Shown piece after piece: positions 17,639-26,225 of a stretch of DNA of 64,000 nt. Below the pieces are notes generated by a model. That model worked only from the letters and a program-made list of their open reading frames with translations. It was not told the origin of the DNA and ran no database searches. Source of the stretch: Thiobacillus denitrificans. GTDB lineage: Bacteria > Pseudomonadota > Gammaproteobacteria > Burkholderiales > Thiobacillaceae. Position 1 is the first letter of the stretch. Every line of letters begins with the position of its first letter. The translations under genes and the position numbers were made by a program. The DNA lies in the NCBI GenBank assembly GCA_002424845.1, contig DILD01000091.1:18945-82944 (forward strand). Reading direction: 5' to 3'.

Positions 17639-17824
17639 TCAGGCCGATGGCGCCTTTAGCACCACTGGCATCCAGCCCTGCTCCAGCGCATCAAGCAATG
17701 CGCCGCAATCATCCATATTCATTTCCCGCACTTGAGCTCCGGCGGCGCGTAAGGCATCGGCCAATGCCGGCATGGCTGGCGCTGACGCCTGGCTGATCAA
17801 CAAAACCTGTTTTCCCATGCTCAT
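17639..17824 (-). CDS. Small hypothetical protein at the end of the sulfur-relay operon
   Basis: This 61-residue ORF (starts MSMGKQVLLISQASAP) overlaps the upstream DsrE-like gene by ATGA, which strongly suggests it is translated. It looks like a single beta-alpha unit (KQVLLI ... ALADALRAAG) followed by a segment with one Cys (DDCGALLDAL). The size and context recall DsrH/TusB-like proteins, but there is no clear signature, so function is unknown. A 37-codon frame in the following gap (17507-17620) is unsupported. Confidence 0.6.
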   Translation of the reverse strand: MSMGKQVLLISQASAPAMPALADALRAAGAQVREMNMDDCGALLDALEQGWMPVVLKAPSA

Positions 17825-18081
17825 ACGAAATACACCACGTCGCTATCAATAATTTGCCGCGCCAAATGCGTCATCGCGTCTTCCGCCATATCCAGTTCTG
17901 CAATCGGCACATCCGCAAATTCGAGCGCTTCGAGCTGTTCGGCCGCTTCGGCCCCCGCCGGCAACTTGCCCAGGGCGGCAATGGTGACAACATCGTCCAG
18001 TAAGGTAAGGCCACTCGCCATACGTAGCGCCTCGATCTTTTTTTGCGTAGCCACCATAAGAATGTGTTTTTGATCTGACAT
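17821..18081 (-). CDS. DsrE-like sulfur-relay protein (short)
   Basis: This 86-residue protein starts MSDQKHILMVATQKKIEALRMASGLTLLDD. The alternating beta strand and helix pattern resembles the DsrE/DsrF-like family. It has no Cys at all, so if it belongs to the relay it would be a structural or regulatory partner and not a persulfide carrier. It starts nine bases after the preceding DsrE-like gene and overlaps the next small ORF. The family call is moderate. Confidence 0.65.
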   Translation of the reverse strand: MSDQKHILMVATQKKIEALRMASGLTLLDDVVTIAALGKLPAGAEAAEQLEALEFADVPIAELDMAEDAMTHLARQIIDSDVVYFV

Positions 18082-18090
18082 ATTGCGCCC

Positions 18091-18402
18091 TCAGAAAACC
18101 AGCACTTTGTCGCACGTACGAACGAGTTGGGCATCCTGGTATTGGCCGCCAATCACGACAACGTCCGCGAGCGCATTCAGATCGAATTTGCCGGATGCAT
18201 ATCGCTCAACACTGTGCTCACACAAAGTGACTCGTTCAGGATGGGCGTGCGCATATTCAACAAACTCTGCGTCTGCCAGCAGATTGACGCCCGTATCCGT
18301 CAAAAAACACAGCGGATTCCACCCCCGTGCAACAGCAGCCTTGAGCAGACCATTTGCCTGCGGCAAGTAGCACTCGTCCGTAATAACCATTCCTAGCTGC
18401 AT
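18091..18402 (-). CDS. DsrE-family protein
   Basis: This 103-residue protein (MQLGMVITDECYLPQANGLL) has the DsrE/DsrF-like beta-alpha fold pattern with Cys near residues 11, 32, 61 and 97. The segment CFLTDTGVNLLADAEF matches the FxxxxGV.ll motif of DsrE-like proteins. Members pass sulfane sulfur between TusA and downstream acceptors in the cytoplasm. It starts three bases after the TusA gene stop, so the two are co-expressed. Confidence 0.75.
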   Translation of the reverse strand: MQLGMVITDECYLPQANGLLKAAVARGWNPLCFLTDTGVNLLADAEFVEYAHAHPERVTLCEHSVERYASGKFDLNALADVVVIGGQYQDAQLVRTCDKVLVF

Positions 18403-18405
18403 CGC

Positions 18406-18657
18406 TCAGGCCTTCCTGATTTTCCAGGTATAAGAGCCGCCACCATCTTGCTGATCGATCAAGTCGTTGCCCTCAGCCTCGCACATCGCCATAATCGATT
18501 CGCCAGAAGACGGATTGTCGAAAATCAGGGTCAGAACATCACCGCTCCCGATCTTCTGCAACGCTTTCTTGGTGTACATCTGGGGGTGCGGACAGGAATA
18601 GCCGCATACATTCAGCTCCCATTCGCCATCGGTGATCTTGTTGAAACTCATTGCCAT
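18406..18657 (-). CDS. TusA-family sulfur carrier
   Basis: This 83-residue protein has the TusA core CGYSCPHPQMYTKKAL, in which the second Cys of the CxxC/CPxP motif carries the persulfide. The ribosome site AAGGAT precedes the ATG. TusA proteins accept sulfane sulfur from rhodaneses or transporters and donate it to DsrE-like proteins. Here the gene lies directly downstream of a YeeE/YedE transporter and upstream of two DsrE-like genes, the expected relay order. Confidence 0.9.
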   Translation of the reverse strand: MAMSFNKITDGEWELNVCGYSCPHPQMYTKKALQKIGSGDVLTLIFDNPSSGESIMAMCEAEGNDLIDQQDGGGSYTWKIRKA

Positions 18658-18716
18658 GACATCAATCCTTTATGGTCTATTTGAAACAATATTTTCACGC
18701 ATTCCCTGATTGAAAA

Positions 18717-20162
18717 TCAGAGGCCACACTCCGATTCCTTTCGGGACGCGCTCCAGTCCATCCACCAGGAAAAAACCTTCACGCCGGCATAGGCGCCGAT
18801 CATCATCCCGAACAGGAAAATCCAGCCACTGGGGTCACCGTTGGTAACCGTGGCGAAGAAAGCACCGATATTGCATCCCATCGCAAGACGGGCACCGATC
18901 CCCATCAGCGTGCCGCCAACGATGGCGAAGAATGCCGTTTCCCAGCTCGGCGTCTTCCATTTGAACTCACGACGCGACAGCGCCATGACGGCCGCACCCA
19001 AAATGATGCCGATCGACATGAAGCCGGGCGCATTAAGAAGCGGATTCGGCAGCCCGTTTTCGAGACCGAAGAAAATGCTGTCCATGCTGTTGATGCCAAA
19101 TTGCTGCATGATCCAGCCACCCCACTGTGCTTCCTGGGTAGTGATGTACCAATAGCCGGGATCAAACACGGTATCCTGAATCGAGAGTCCGTCCTGGTAG
19201 CCCATTGCCACCAGCAACTCGCCAAAATTGAAAATACCGTAGTGTTCGCGCAGAACGCCGGTCACATACATGTGCAAACCGGCGAGGATGCCGAGGCCAA
19301 TGCCCGCGATGGCCGTGTTCTTCGACGAAATACACATAGCCCAAATACCGGCAACCTCGTCACCCAGGGTTGGGTTGACCTTGCCGCTACGACGCAGATG
19401 ACCCTTGCGGTAATAAAAGGCATAAAGCGCCACCAAGATAACCACAACAGGAACAATGGCCGTCAGCATCGTGTTCATCAGAACGATACCCGCGGCCGTT
19501 TCAGCCATGCCGAATATCTCGGCCGTAGTCGTCCCCTTCAGATTCCAGAGGTGACCTGCGGTGAAAATATCGAACCAGCCCTGGGTGATTGTCAGCTCGG
19601 CCGGCATATCCTGGGCGGCGGCGGCATCGACCCACGATTGCGGAACCAGTGAATCCCACCAGCCGCTGGCGCTCACCACAATGGCCTGGGAAAACGAAAT
19701 GGCAAGAATCACCAACATCGAATTCATATTGCCCTCACCCGCCTTGTAAAGCGAACCCGAGGCACAACCGCCGGTAAATACAATGCCAAACCCAAAAATG
19801 GCCGCCCCGATAACGATATGCCAGCCAAGCGCATTAGGATGGAAAGTACTGAAACCAGCCAAAGTCACGACAGCCGCAACCACCGCATACAACGCCACGG
19901 CTATCATCATGCCAACCGCCATACGCGGCACTTTCACCGCGAACAGATCGCGCACCGCTGACGCCATGCAGAAGCGGCCATATTGCAACAGCACACCATA
20001 GGCAAGACCAAACCACACATAAACCAGCATGTAGACAAAGCGCGTATCAAGCGACAACGCCCATAGCGAACCGGCAACCACGAACAACAACACACCCAGC
20101 GCCTGAAGATTGCCCTTACTGAACACCCCACTCGGCTGAGCTGCGGTACCTGCTAACGACAT
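18717..20162 (-). CDS. YeeE/YedE-family sulfur-compound transporter (double-length)
   Basis: This 481-residue polytopic membrane protein uses the ATG at 20162, preceded by GAGGGGAG. An upstream in-frame ATG at 20177 lies over that ribosome site and was rejected. It contains the family's Cys-Gly motifs: FCMASAVRDLF near residue 60, GGCASGSLYKAGEGN near 130, and MGCNIGAFFATVTNG near 440. The size equals two YeeE halves fused. Family members import thiosulfate or another sulfur species and work with TusA (TsuA/TsuB type), or take part in selenium metabolism (YedE/YedF). TusA genes on both sides support sulfur import into a persulfide relay. Confidence 0.88.
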   Translation of the reverse strand: MSLAGTAAQPSGVFSKGNLQALGVLLFVVAGSLWALSLDTRFVYMLVYVWFGLAYGVLLQYGRFCMASAVRDLFAVKVPRMAVGMMIAVALYAVVAAVVTLAGFSTFHPNALGWHIVIGAAIFGFGIVFTGGCASGSLYKAGEGNMNSMLVILAISFSQAIVVSASGWWDSLVPQSWVDAAAAQDMPAELTITQGWFDIFTAGHLWNLKGTTTAEIFGMAETAAGIVLMNTMLTAIVPVVVILVALYAFYYRKGHLRRSGKVNPTLGDEVAGIWAMCISSKNTAIAGIGLGILAGLHMYVTGVLREHYGIFNFGELLVAMGYQDGLSIQDTVFDPGYWYITTQEAQWGGWIMQQFGINSMDSIFFGLENGLPNPLLNAPGFMSIGIILGAAVMALSRREFKWKTPSWETAFFAIVGGTLMGIGARLAMGCNIGAFFATVTNGDPSGWIFLFGMMIGAYAGVKVFSWWMDWSASRKESECGL

Positions 20163-20214
20163 ATTCACTCCCCTCAATGACCAACGACCTTAACGGCCAT
20201 AGCTACTTATTTAT

Positions 20215-20556
20215 TCAAATAGAACCCGCACCAAATTCCTTGCGCAGATACACGCGCCAAAAATCGCCCACCCTGACCGTGGTGAGGTACGTGCAATTCA
20301 GCGCTTGGGCCAGTGCCGGAAACCCCTCTACCGCAGCAGGATTATCTGAAAGCACTTCAATCACCCCACCCGGCTCGATTTCACCCAGCACTTTCAAGGT
20401 CAACAACTGAGGGCGGGGACACATGGCCCCCAGACAGTCCACCGAACGCACCCGATGCAACACCCCTAAACCGGGAACCTCAACATCCCTGGTAACCGAT
20501 CCGGGCAAAGCTGCCCGCTGTTCTCGAAAACCTTCAAACCAACTGGTAACACGCAT
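20215..20556 (-). CDS. TusA-family protein with N-terminal extension
   Basis: In this 113-residue protein the TusA domain starts near residue 37 with the motif DCLGAMCPRPQLLTLKVL (Cys and CPxP present). About 35 extra residues precede it (MRVTSWFEGFREQ), longer than a typical 75-80 residue TusA. It is the first gene of the sulfur-relay operon, about 20 bases downstream of the predicted sigma-54 start site, with an AGAGG ribosome site. It probably receives sulfur from the adjacent YeeE/YedE transporter. The role of the extension is unknown. Confidence 0.88.
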   Translation of the reverse strand: MRVTSWFEGFREQRAALPGSVTRDVEVPGLGVLHRVRSVDCLGAMCPRPQLLTLKVLGEIEPGGVIEVLSDNPAAVEGFPALAQALNCTYLTTVRVGDFWRVYLRKEFGAGSI

Positions 20557-20585
20557 ACCCGGCCTCTTTTTCTCGAACCAATTAC

Positions 20586-20603
20586 AAGCAGATAACGTGC
20601 CAG
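20586..20603 (-). promoter_or_regulatory. Sigma-54 (-24/-12) promoter of the sulfur-relay operon
   Basis: On the minus strand the sequence reads CTGGCACG-TTAT-CTGCTT. It has a perfect TGGCACG -24 element, ten bases between GG and GC, and one mismatch in the -12 box. Transcription would begin near 20576, about 20 bases before the first TusA gene. It matches the element at 14506-14523 at 16 of 19 positions from CTGGCACG to TGCTTG. This points to shared control by the NtrC-type regulator encoded at 9550-10968. Confidence 0.75.
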
Positions 20604-20665
20604 AATTGTTTTCTACATGAATTCATTGGGTTAGCGTGTTCACATAAATTCAGTGATTCGAAAAA

Positions 20666-20674
20666 TGCAATCGC
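20666..20674. promoter_or_regulatory. Putative enhancer 9-mer upstream of the sulfur-relay promoter
   Basis: The 9-mer TGCAATCGC (GCGATTGCA on the minus strand) lies about 65 bases upstream of the -24 element. The same 9-mer in the same orientation lies about 95 bases upstream of the other sigma-54 promoter (14616-14624). It could be part of the binding site of the local NtrC-family regulator. Confidence 0.4.
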
Positions 20675-20791
20675 ACCGACGCAGGGACGCCGCATGACCC
20701 TCTTTTTGCAACGACGCAACAAGGGCCAGCCAGGGACAGGCAGAAAATGATGGGCGTACGTGTCAGGACAAAACCACGCACTTCAGATAGA

Positions 20792-23131
20792 TCAAGTCGC
20801 GGCCAGCCGCTGCCAGGTTGCCACCACCGTGTCGGGATTGAGCGAAATCGAGCCGATTTTTTGTTTAACCAGCCATTCGGCCAGATCGGGATGATCGCTG
20901 GGGCCCTGGCCACAGATGCCGATGTATTTGCCATGCCGGTTGCAGGCGGCAATCGCTTCCGCCAGCAGCTTCTTCACTGCCGGGTTGCGCTCGTCGAAGC
21001 CCTCTGCCACAAGGCCCGAGTCGCGGTCGATGCCCAGCGTCAACTGGGTCAGGTCATTGCTGCCAATGGAAAAACCGTCGACATGCTGCAAAAAGTCGTC
21101 GGCCAGCAACACGTTGGAGGGGATCTCGCACATCATGATCAGGCGCAAGCCGCGTTCACCGCGCTTGAGGCCATTCTCCGCAAGCAGACCCGCCACCGCC
21201 GCGCACTCTTCTACCGTGCGCACGAATGGAATCATGACTTCGACGTTGGAAAACCCCATCGTCTCGCGAACCTTTTTCAGCGCCCGGCATTCCAGTTCAA
21301 ACCCAGGGCGGAACAGCGTCGAAATGTAGCGTGCAGCACCGCGCAGCCCCAGCATGGGATTTTCCTCCTTGGGCTCGTAGCGGTCCCCGCCCACCAGATT
21401 GGCATATTCGTTGGACTTGAAGTCAGACAGCCGAACAATCACCGGTTGAGGCCAGAATGCAGCCGCCAGCGTGGCCACCCCCTCAGCCAGCTTGTCCACG
21501 TAAAACGACACCGGGTCGGCATAGCCGGCCATGCGCAAATCGACCTCGGCGCACAAGTCCGGCGGCAGCCGGTCATATTCCAGCAAGGCCAGCGGATGCA
21601 CGCCGATCATGCGTGCAATGATGAATTCAAGCCTGGCGAGGCCAACGCCATGATTGGGAATCTGGGCAAACTCGAAGGCACGCTCGGGATTACCGACGTT
21701 CATCATCAGTTTTACCGGGAGGGGCGGCAGGATTTGATTCGCCAGTGTCTCGACCTCGAATGCGAGCCGGCCCGCGTAGACATTTCCCGTATCGCCCTCG
21801 GCACATGACACGGTCACAGCCTCGCCATCCTTGAGAATCGTGGTTGCAGTGCCCGCACCTACCACAGCAGGAATGCCCAGTTCACGCGCCACGATGGCGG
21901 CGTGACAGGTGCGCCCGCCCCGGTTGGTCACGATCGCCGCCGCGCGCTTCATCACCGGCTCCCAATCCGGATCGGTCATATCGGTCACCAGGATATCGCC
22001 GGGCTGCACCCGATTCATCTCGGCCGGACTGGCGATCAGACGTACCTCGCCTGCGCCGATTTTCTGGCCAATGGCACGACCGGTAATGCGCACTTCCCCG
22101 GTCTCCTTCAGCACATAGCGCTCGACTCCGCCCACGCCACGTGCCTTCACGGTTTCAGGGCGTGCCTGAACGATGAACAGCTCGCCGGTTTCACCGTCCT
22201 TCGCCCATTCGATATCCATCGGACGGCCATAGTGCTGTTCAATGGTGACAGCCTGGCGCGCCAGCTCCAGCACCTCGCCGTCGGACAGCGCAAACTGCCG
22301 CCGCAACTCGGTCGGCGTGTCCTCGATGGCGGTCGTGCCATCATGCCAGACCATGCGGATAGCCTTTTCGCCCAGCTCACGCCGGACGACAGCCGGAAAG
22401 CCTTGCGCCAGCATCGGCTTGTGCACGTAAAACTCATCCGGGTTGACCGATCCCTGCACCACGGTTTCACCCAAACCATAAGCAGCCGTGATGAATACCA
22501 CATCGCGAAAACCGGACTCGGTATCGAGGGTGAACAGTACGCCGGAACACGCAATATCTGAGCGCACCATGCGCTGGATACCTGCAGACAGAGCCACATC
22601 GGCATGCGCAAAGCCGTGATGCACGCGGTAGGCAATCGCGCGATCGTTGTAGAGTGAGGCAAAGACTTTCTTCACATGAAGCAGCAAGGCCTCTTCGCCA
22701 CGCACATGCAGATAGGTTTCCTGCTGGCCGGCAAACGAAGCATCCGGCAGATCCTCTGCGGTGGCCGAGGAGCGAACCGCCACCGACAGATTGTTTCCGA
22801 GCGTGCGATAGGATGCTCGCAAGTCCTGTTGAAGCGCATCAGGCAAGGCGGCTGCCTCGACCCAGGCACGGATTTCCTTTCCGGCGGCAGCGAGTGCGGT
22901 GACATCTGCCACGTCGAGTGCCGACAGGCGATCGTGAATGCGCGCACGCAAATCGTTATGGTCGAGAAAATCCCAGAAAGCCTGCGCCGTCGTTGCAAAG
23001 CCGCCCGGGACCATGACTCCGGCACTGGAGAGATTGGCGATCATCTCGCCCAACGAGGCGTTTTTCCCGCCCACTCGCGGCACGTCCGCCATCGACAGGG
23101 CATCCAGCGGCACAATATAGTCAGCAGACAT
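20792..23131 (-). CDS. ppsA: Phosphoenolpyruvate synthase
   Basis: This 779-residue enzyme converts pyruvate and ATP to phosphoenolpyruvate, the first gluconeogenic step. The N-terminal nucleotide-binding domain begins [18 protein letters not shown]. The swivelling phosphohistidine domain has [14 protein letters not shown] (catalytic His about residue 418). The C-terminal barrel ends with the GICGQGPSD signature containing the catalytic Cys. The length is standard. The start codon is 11 bases from the start of the divergent regulator gene ppsR. The next gene downstream belongs to the sulfur-relay operon, which has its own promoter. Confidence 0.97.
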   Translation of the reverse strand: MSADYIVPLDALSMADVPRVGGKNASLGEMIANLSSAGVMVPGGFATTAQAFWDFLDHNDLRARIHDRLSALDVADVTALAAAGKEIRAWVEAAALPDALQQDLRASYRTLGNNLSVAVRSSATAEDLPDASFAGQQETYLHVRGEEALLLHVKKVFASLYNDRAIAYRVHHGFAHADVALSAGIQRMVRSDIACSGVLFTLDTESGFRDVVFITAAYGLGETVVQGSVNPDEFYVHKPMLAQGFPAVVRRELGEKAIRMVWHDGTTAIEDTPTELRRQFALSDGEVLELARQAVTIEQHYGRPMDIEWAKDGETGELFIVQARPETVKARGVGGVERYVLKETGEVRITGRAIGQKIGAGEVRLIASPAEMNRVQPGDILVTDMTDPDWEPVMKRAAAIVTNRGGRTCHAAIVARELGIPAVVGAGTATTILKDGEAVTVSCAEGDTGNVYAGRLAFEVETLANQILPPLPVKLMMNVGNPERAFEFAQIPNHGVGLARLEFIIARMIGVHPLALLEYDRLPPDLCAEVDLRMAGYADPVSFYVDKLAEGVATLAAAFWPQPVIVRLSDFKSNEYANLVGGDRYEPKEENPMLGLRGAARYISTLFRPGFELECRALKKVRETMGFSNVEVMIPFVRTVEECAAVAGLLAENGLKRGERGLRLIMMCEIPSNVLLADDFLQHVDGFSIGSNDLTQLTLGIDRDSGLVAEGFDERNPAVKKLLAEAIAACNRHGKYIGICGQGPSDHPDLAEWLVKQKIGSISLNPDTVVATWQRLAAT

Positions 23132-23142
23132 AGGTGAACTCC

Positions 23143-23928
23143 ATGAATGATTACAGCGTGTTTTGCGTTTCCGACCACACCGGGGTCACGGTCGAAGCCG
23201 TCGCCAAGAGCATCCTGGCTCAGTTTCCTCGCCTTGAGTGTAGCCTGATTACGCTACCGTTCATCGACAGTCCGGACAAGGCCACGTCAGCCGCGGCCCG
23301 GATCGCGTCCACTTCCCGCGCACTGATATTTTCCTCCCTGACCGACCCCGGCTTGCGCGTTCCGTTCCGCAATGCCGGCCTGTCCCTGTTCGACATTTTC
23401 GAACTGATTTCACCCGCCGTCGGCGCCTCGCTCGGGGAAGCGGCCATCCCTAGCGGCGGCCGCACCCACGGGATGGCGCACAATTACGAAGCGCGCATGG
23501 ATGCCGTCAACTTTTCCCTCAACCTGGACGATGGCCTCAACCCCGGGCGCCTCGATCAGGCTGACCTGGTTCTGGTCGGCGTCTCGCGCGTCGGCAAAAC
23601 GCCCAGCGCGCTTTATCTTGCCCTGCAATACGGGCTGCGCGTCGCCAACTACCCGCTTACCCCGGATGACCTGTCACACACCGCCCTGCCTGGCGTGCTG
23701 CTCGGCCATCTGCCGCGGTTGCGCGCCCTGACATTATCCCCCGAGCGCCTGGCAGCGATCCGCCAGGCGCGCTATCCGGACAGCCGATATGCCAGCCTGG
23801 AACAGTGCCGCGAGGAACTCATAGCCGCGGAAAGCCTGTACCGGCGGCACGACCTGCCCGTCCTGGACACCACGCGCATGTCGGTCGAGGAAATCGCCGC
23901 GCGCCTGAGAAGCCTATCAAGCGGATAA
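23143..23928 (+). CDS. ppsR: PEP synthase regulatory protein (bifunctional kinase/pyrophosphorylase)
   Basis: This 261-residue DUF299 protein inactivates PpsA by ADP-dependent phosphorylation and reactivates it by phosphorolysis. The N-terminus [20 protein letters not shown] and the P-loop [15 protein letters not shown] are the family signatures. The ATG at 23143 is preceded by AGGTGA; a GTG at 23134 in the same frame is inside that site and unlikely. It is divergent from ppsA with an 11-base spacer that holds the ribosome sites of both genes. Confidence 0.95.
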   Translation: MNDYSVFCVSDHTGVTVEAVAKSILAQFPRLECSLITLPFIDSPDKATSAAARIASTSRALIFSSLTDPGLRVPFRNAGLSLFDIFELISPAVGASLGEAAIPSGGRTHGMAHNYEARMDAVNFSLNLDDGLNPGRLDQADLVLVGVSRVGKTPSALYLALQYGLRVANYPLTPDDLSHTALPGVLLGHLPRLRALTLSPERLAAIRQARYPDSRYASLEQCREELIAAESLYRRHDLPVLDTTRMSVEEIAARLRSLSSG

Positions 23929-24083
23929 CGGGAGGATAAATTCGCACATTTTGTCAAAACGGGGCCAAAATGAGCTTGGCGCTATCTGGTCCCGCCTTCA
24001 TTTCAGGAGAGGTTCACCAATAGCCTTTTATTGTGAATATTCCTTTTTTACAGACAATGCGTGTCGAAAGCATTTCCCCCACG

Positions 24084-24103
24084 TTGGGCGTTACCGCGCC
24101 CAA
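24084..24103. repeat. Small inverted repeat upstream of the GGDEF-EAL gene
   Basis: A perfect seven-base stem (24084-24090 with 24097-24103) and six-base loop lies in the 248-base gap between ppsR and the GGDEF-EAL gene. It has no T tract, so it is not a typical terminator. The rest of the gap shows no ORF I would support. Confidence 0.4.
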
Positions 24104-24176
24104 TATCTTGGGCTGCGCATTGCCAACGCATCCGGACGCCACTTTTCGCGCGCCCAGGCCTCAGGGCTGATCAAGC

Positions 24177-26225
24177 GTGATACCCAAACAGCTTGCGGCC
24201 ATCGCGCCTCATTCGGAAAGAAGCCTGAAGCGCCAGTCATCCTGGAAACTGGCCCTGCTCGCAGGCTTTGTCACGCAATTACTCCTGATCCTGTTCGTCA
24301 CCACAATTGGCCTGCAACAACTGAACGTGGCCGCGAAAAATCTTAATGAAGTGGTCGATGTTCACATGCGAAAGCAGAACCTCACCAAGACCATGGAGAT
24401 CGCCGCTCGCCAGCGAACGATCATCATGTTCATGCTCAGCAAAACGGAGGATCCTTTTGAGCGTGACGAATTACTGATGCGCTTCAACCAAAGGGGTTCG
24501 GAGTTTGTTTCAGCACGGCTGCAACTCATGGAACTGCCCCTGAACGAGAATGAGCAGCAATTGATTGCTCAACAGCGACACCTGATTGCTTATGCCCAGC
24601 CGATTCAGGAACAGGTCATCGACCTCATCAGCGCGGATTTCAATCAAAAGGCTATCGATCTGGTTCTCCGGAAGAGCCTCCCGGCGCAGAACGATGTGAT
24701 GGCCGTGCTGGCGAAGCTCGACGCGGAAACCCAAAGGATGGCCTTCACTGCCAGCCGCGAAGCAAACAGGGAACTTGAACGTGCGCGCTACTGGATGTAT
24801 TGGCTGTCCGGCGCTGCATTACTGATGGGACTATTCGTCGCCGCCATTGTTCTACGCTACACGAATCGCGTCAGCCATGAGCGTGAGCAACTGGCTACCC
24901 ATGACACGCTGACCTGTCTGCCCAATCGCATGATGTTCATGGATCGCCTGGAGCAGTCGATCATCCGCGCCAAGCGAAATCAAACGCTGGTCGGCATCAT
25001 GTTTATCGACATCGACCGGTTCAAGCGGGTCAACGACACACTCGGCCATGCCCATGGCGACCAGCTTATTTGCGCGGTTGCACAGCGTCTTCGCGAGGTC
25101 GTTCGCGCTGACGACACCGTGGCGAGATTGGGCGGCGATGAGTTCGTCGTGGTGATCAGTGATGTGGTTTCGCCCAACCCCATTCTGCAGGTTGTCGAAA
25201 AGATGCTGCTCGCGGTATCACAGCCCTACCGCCTTGATGGGCGCGAAATCTTCAGCAGTTGCAGCATCGGTGTCAGTATTTTTCCTGACGACGGCATCAC
25301 ATCGGGCGATCTGCTCAAGCACGCCGACACCGCGATGTACCACGCCAAGAACAGCGGCAGAAACCGATTCCAGCTCTACAACGCTGCCATGAATGCCATG
25401 GCCGAGGAAAGGCTGCAGCTCGAGACTGATTTGCACCATGCAATGGAGCGCGACGAGTTTGTTTTTCACTACCAGCCACAACTCAATCTCGAAACCGGAC
25501 ACCTTCACGGGGTAGAGGCATTGATCCGCTGGCGGCATCCTGACAAAGGCCTGCTCTACCCGAAGGCATTTCTTGGTATGCTGGAAGAAACCAGTGAAAT
25601 CATCAACGTCGGCCACCATCTCCTGATGACTGCCTGCCAACAAACCGTTGAGTGGCATGCTGCGGGTTACCCCGACCTGATTGTTGCCATCAATGTCTCC
25701 GGGAGAGAATTCTGGGACGACAATCTGGTCTCAAGTGTCTGCGATGCGCTGGCAAAATCCGGCCTGCCCGCACACTCGCTTCAGCTCGAACTCACCGAAG
25801 GCATTTTCATGGAGGATATCGACAAGGCCGAGGACAGAATACTGGCCCTGAAAGCAGTCGGTATTACAGTCGCCATTGATGATTTTGGCACCGGCTATTC
25901 CTCGCTGGCTCACCTGAGACGGTTCCCGCTCGATGTCCTGAAGATCGACCGCTATTTTGTGCAAGAAATTCATCTCGCCCCGGCCAACGAAGCGCTTGTC
26001 AATTCGATCCTGGCCCTGTGCAAGGGATTGAGCCTGGGCACCGTTGCCGAAGGAATCGAGAACAGAGCGCAACTTGATTCGCTGCGCAAACTGGGCTGCC
26101 AGATCATGCAGGGCCACCTCATCAGCCCGCCAGTCCCCGCCGACAAAATTGCCGCGCTGCTAAGCCGTGACTGGAAAAGTGAATTCGATTTCCCCCGGCA
26201 CTCACCTCAGGCAAGCGGGGTTTAA
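24177..26225 (+). CDS. Membrane GGDEF-EAL cyclic-di-GMP enzyme
   Basis: The 682-residue protein has two membrane helices (about residues 25-45 and 205-225) around a periplasmic helical domain rich in MRKQNLTKTMEIAARQRT-type coiled segments. A GGDEF domain follows with RLGGDEFVVV, then an EAL domain with GVEALIRW, ELTEGIFMED, IDDFGTGYSSL and LKIDRYFV. The RADD inhibitory site five residues before GGDEF is intact. Both synthesis and hydrolysis of cyclic-di-GMP are therefore possible. The start is a GTG at 24177; the first internal ATG is after the first membrane helix and would remove it. The stop overlaps the convergent methyltransferase stop by four bases. Confidence 0.93.
   Translation: MIPKQLAAIAPHSERSLKRQSSWKLALLAGFVTQLLLILFVTTIGLQQLNVAAKNLNEVVDVHMRKQNLTKTMEIAARQRTIIMFMLSKTEDPFERDELLMRFNQRGSEFVSARLQLMELPLNENEQQLIAQQRHLIAYAQPIQEQVIDLISADFNQKAIDLVLRKSLPAQNDVMAVLAKLDAETQRMAFTASREANRELERARYWMYWLSGAALLMGLFVAAIVLRYTNRVSHEREQLATHDTLTCLPNRMMFMDRLEQSIIRAKRNQTLVGIMFIDIDRFKRVNDTLGHAHGDQLICAVAQRLREVVRADDTVARLGGDEFVVVISDVVSPNPILQVVEKMLLAVSQPYRLDGREIFSSCSIGVSIFPDDGITSGDLLKHADTAMYHAKNSGRNRFQLYNAAMNAMAEERLQLETDLHHAMERDEFVFHYQPQLNLETGHLHGVEALIRWRHPDKGLLYPKAFLGMLEETSEIINVGHHLLMTACQQTVEWHAAGYPDLIVAINVSGREFWDDNLVSSVCDALAKSGLPAHSLQLELTEGIFMEDIDKAEDRILALKAVGITVAIDDFGTGYSSLAHLRRFPLDVLKIDRYFVQEIHLAPANEALVNSILALCKGLSLGTVAEGIENRAQLDSLRKLGCQIMQGHLISPPVPADKIAALLSRDWKSEFDFPRHSPQASGV

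Noticed and set aside
17688..17710. Possible third sigma-54 site (TTGCTTG on the minus strand)
   Set aside because: The -12 part fits, but the bases ten positions upstream are TT instead of GG, and it lies inside a gene without a start following it.
23951..24346. 131-codon plus-strand ORF before and over the GGDEF-EAL gene
   Set aside because: It overlaps the start of the GGDEF-EAL gene in another frame and shows no family pattern; its first part covers a hairpin.
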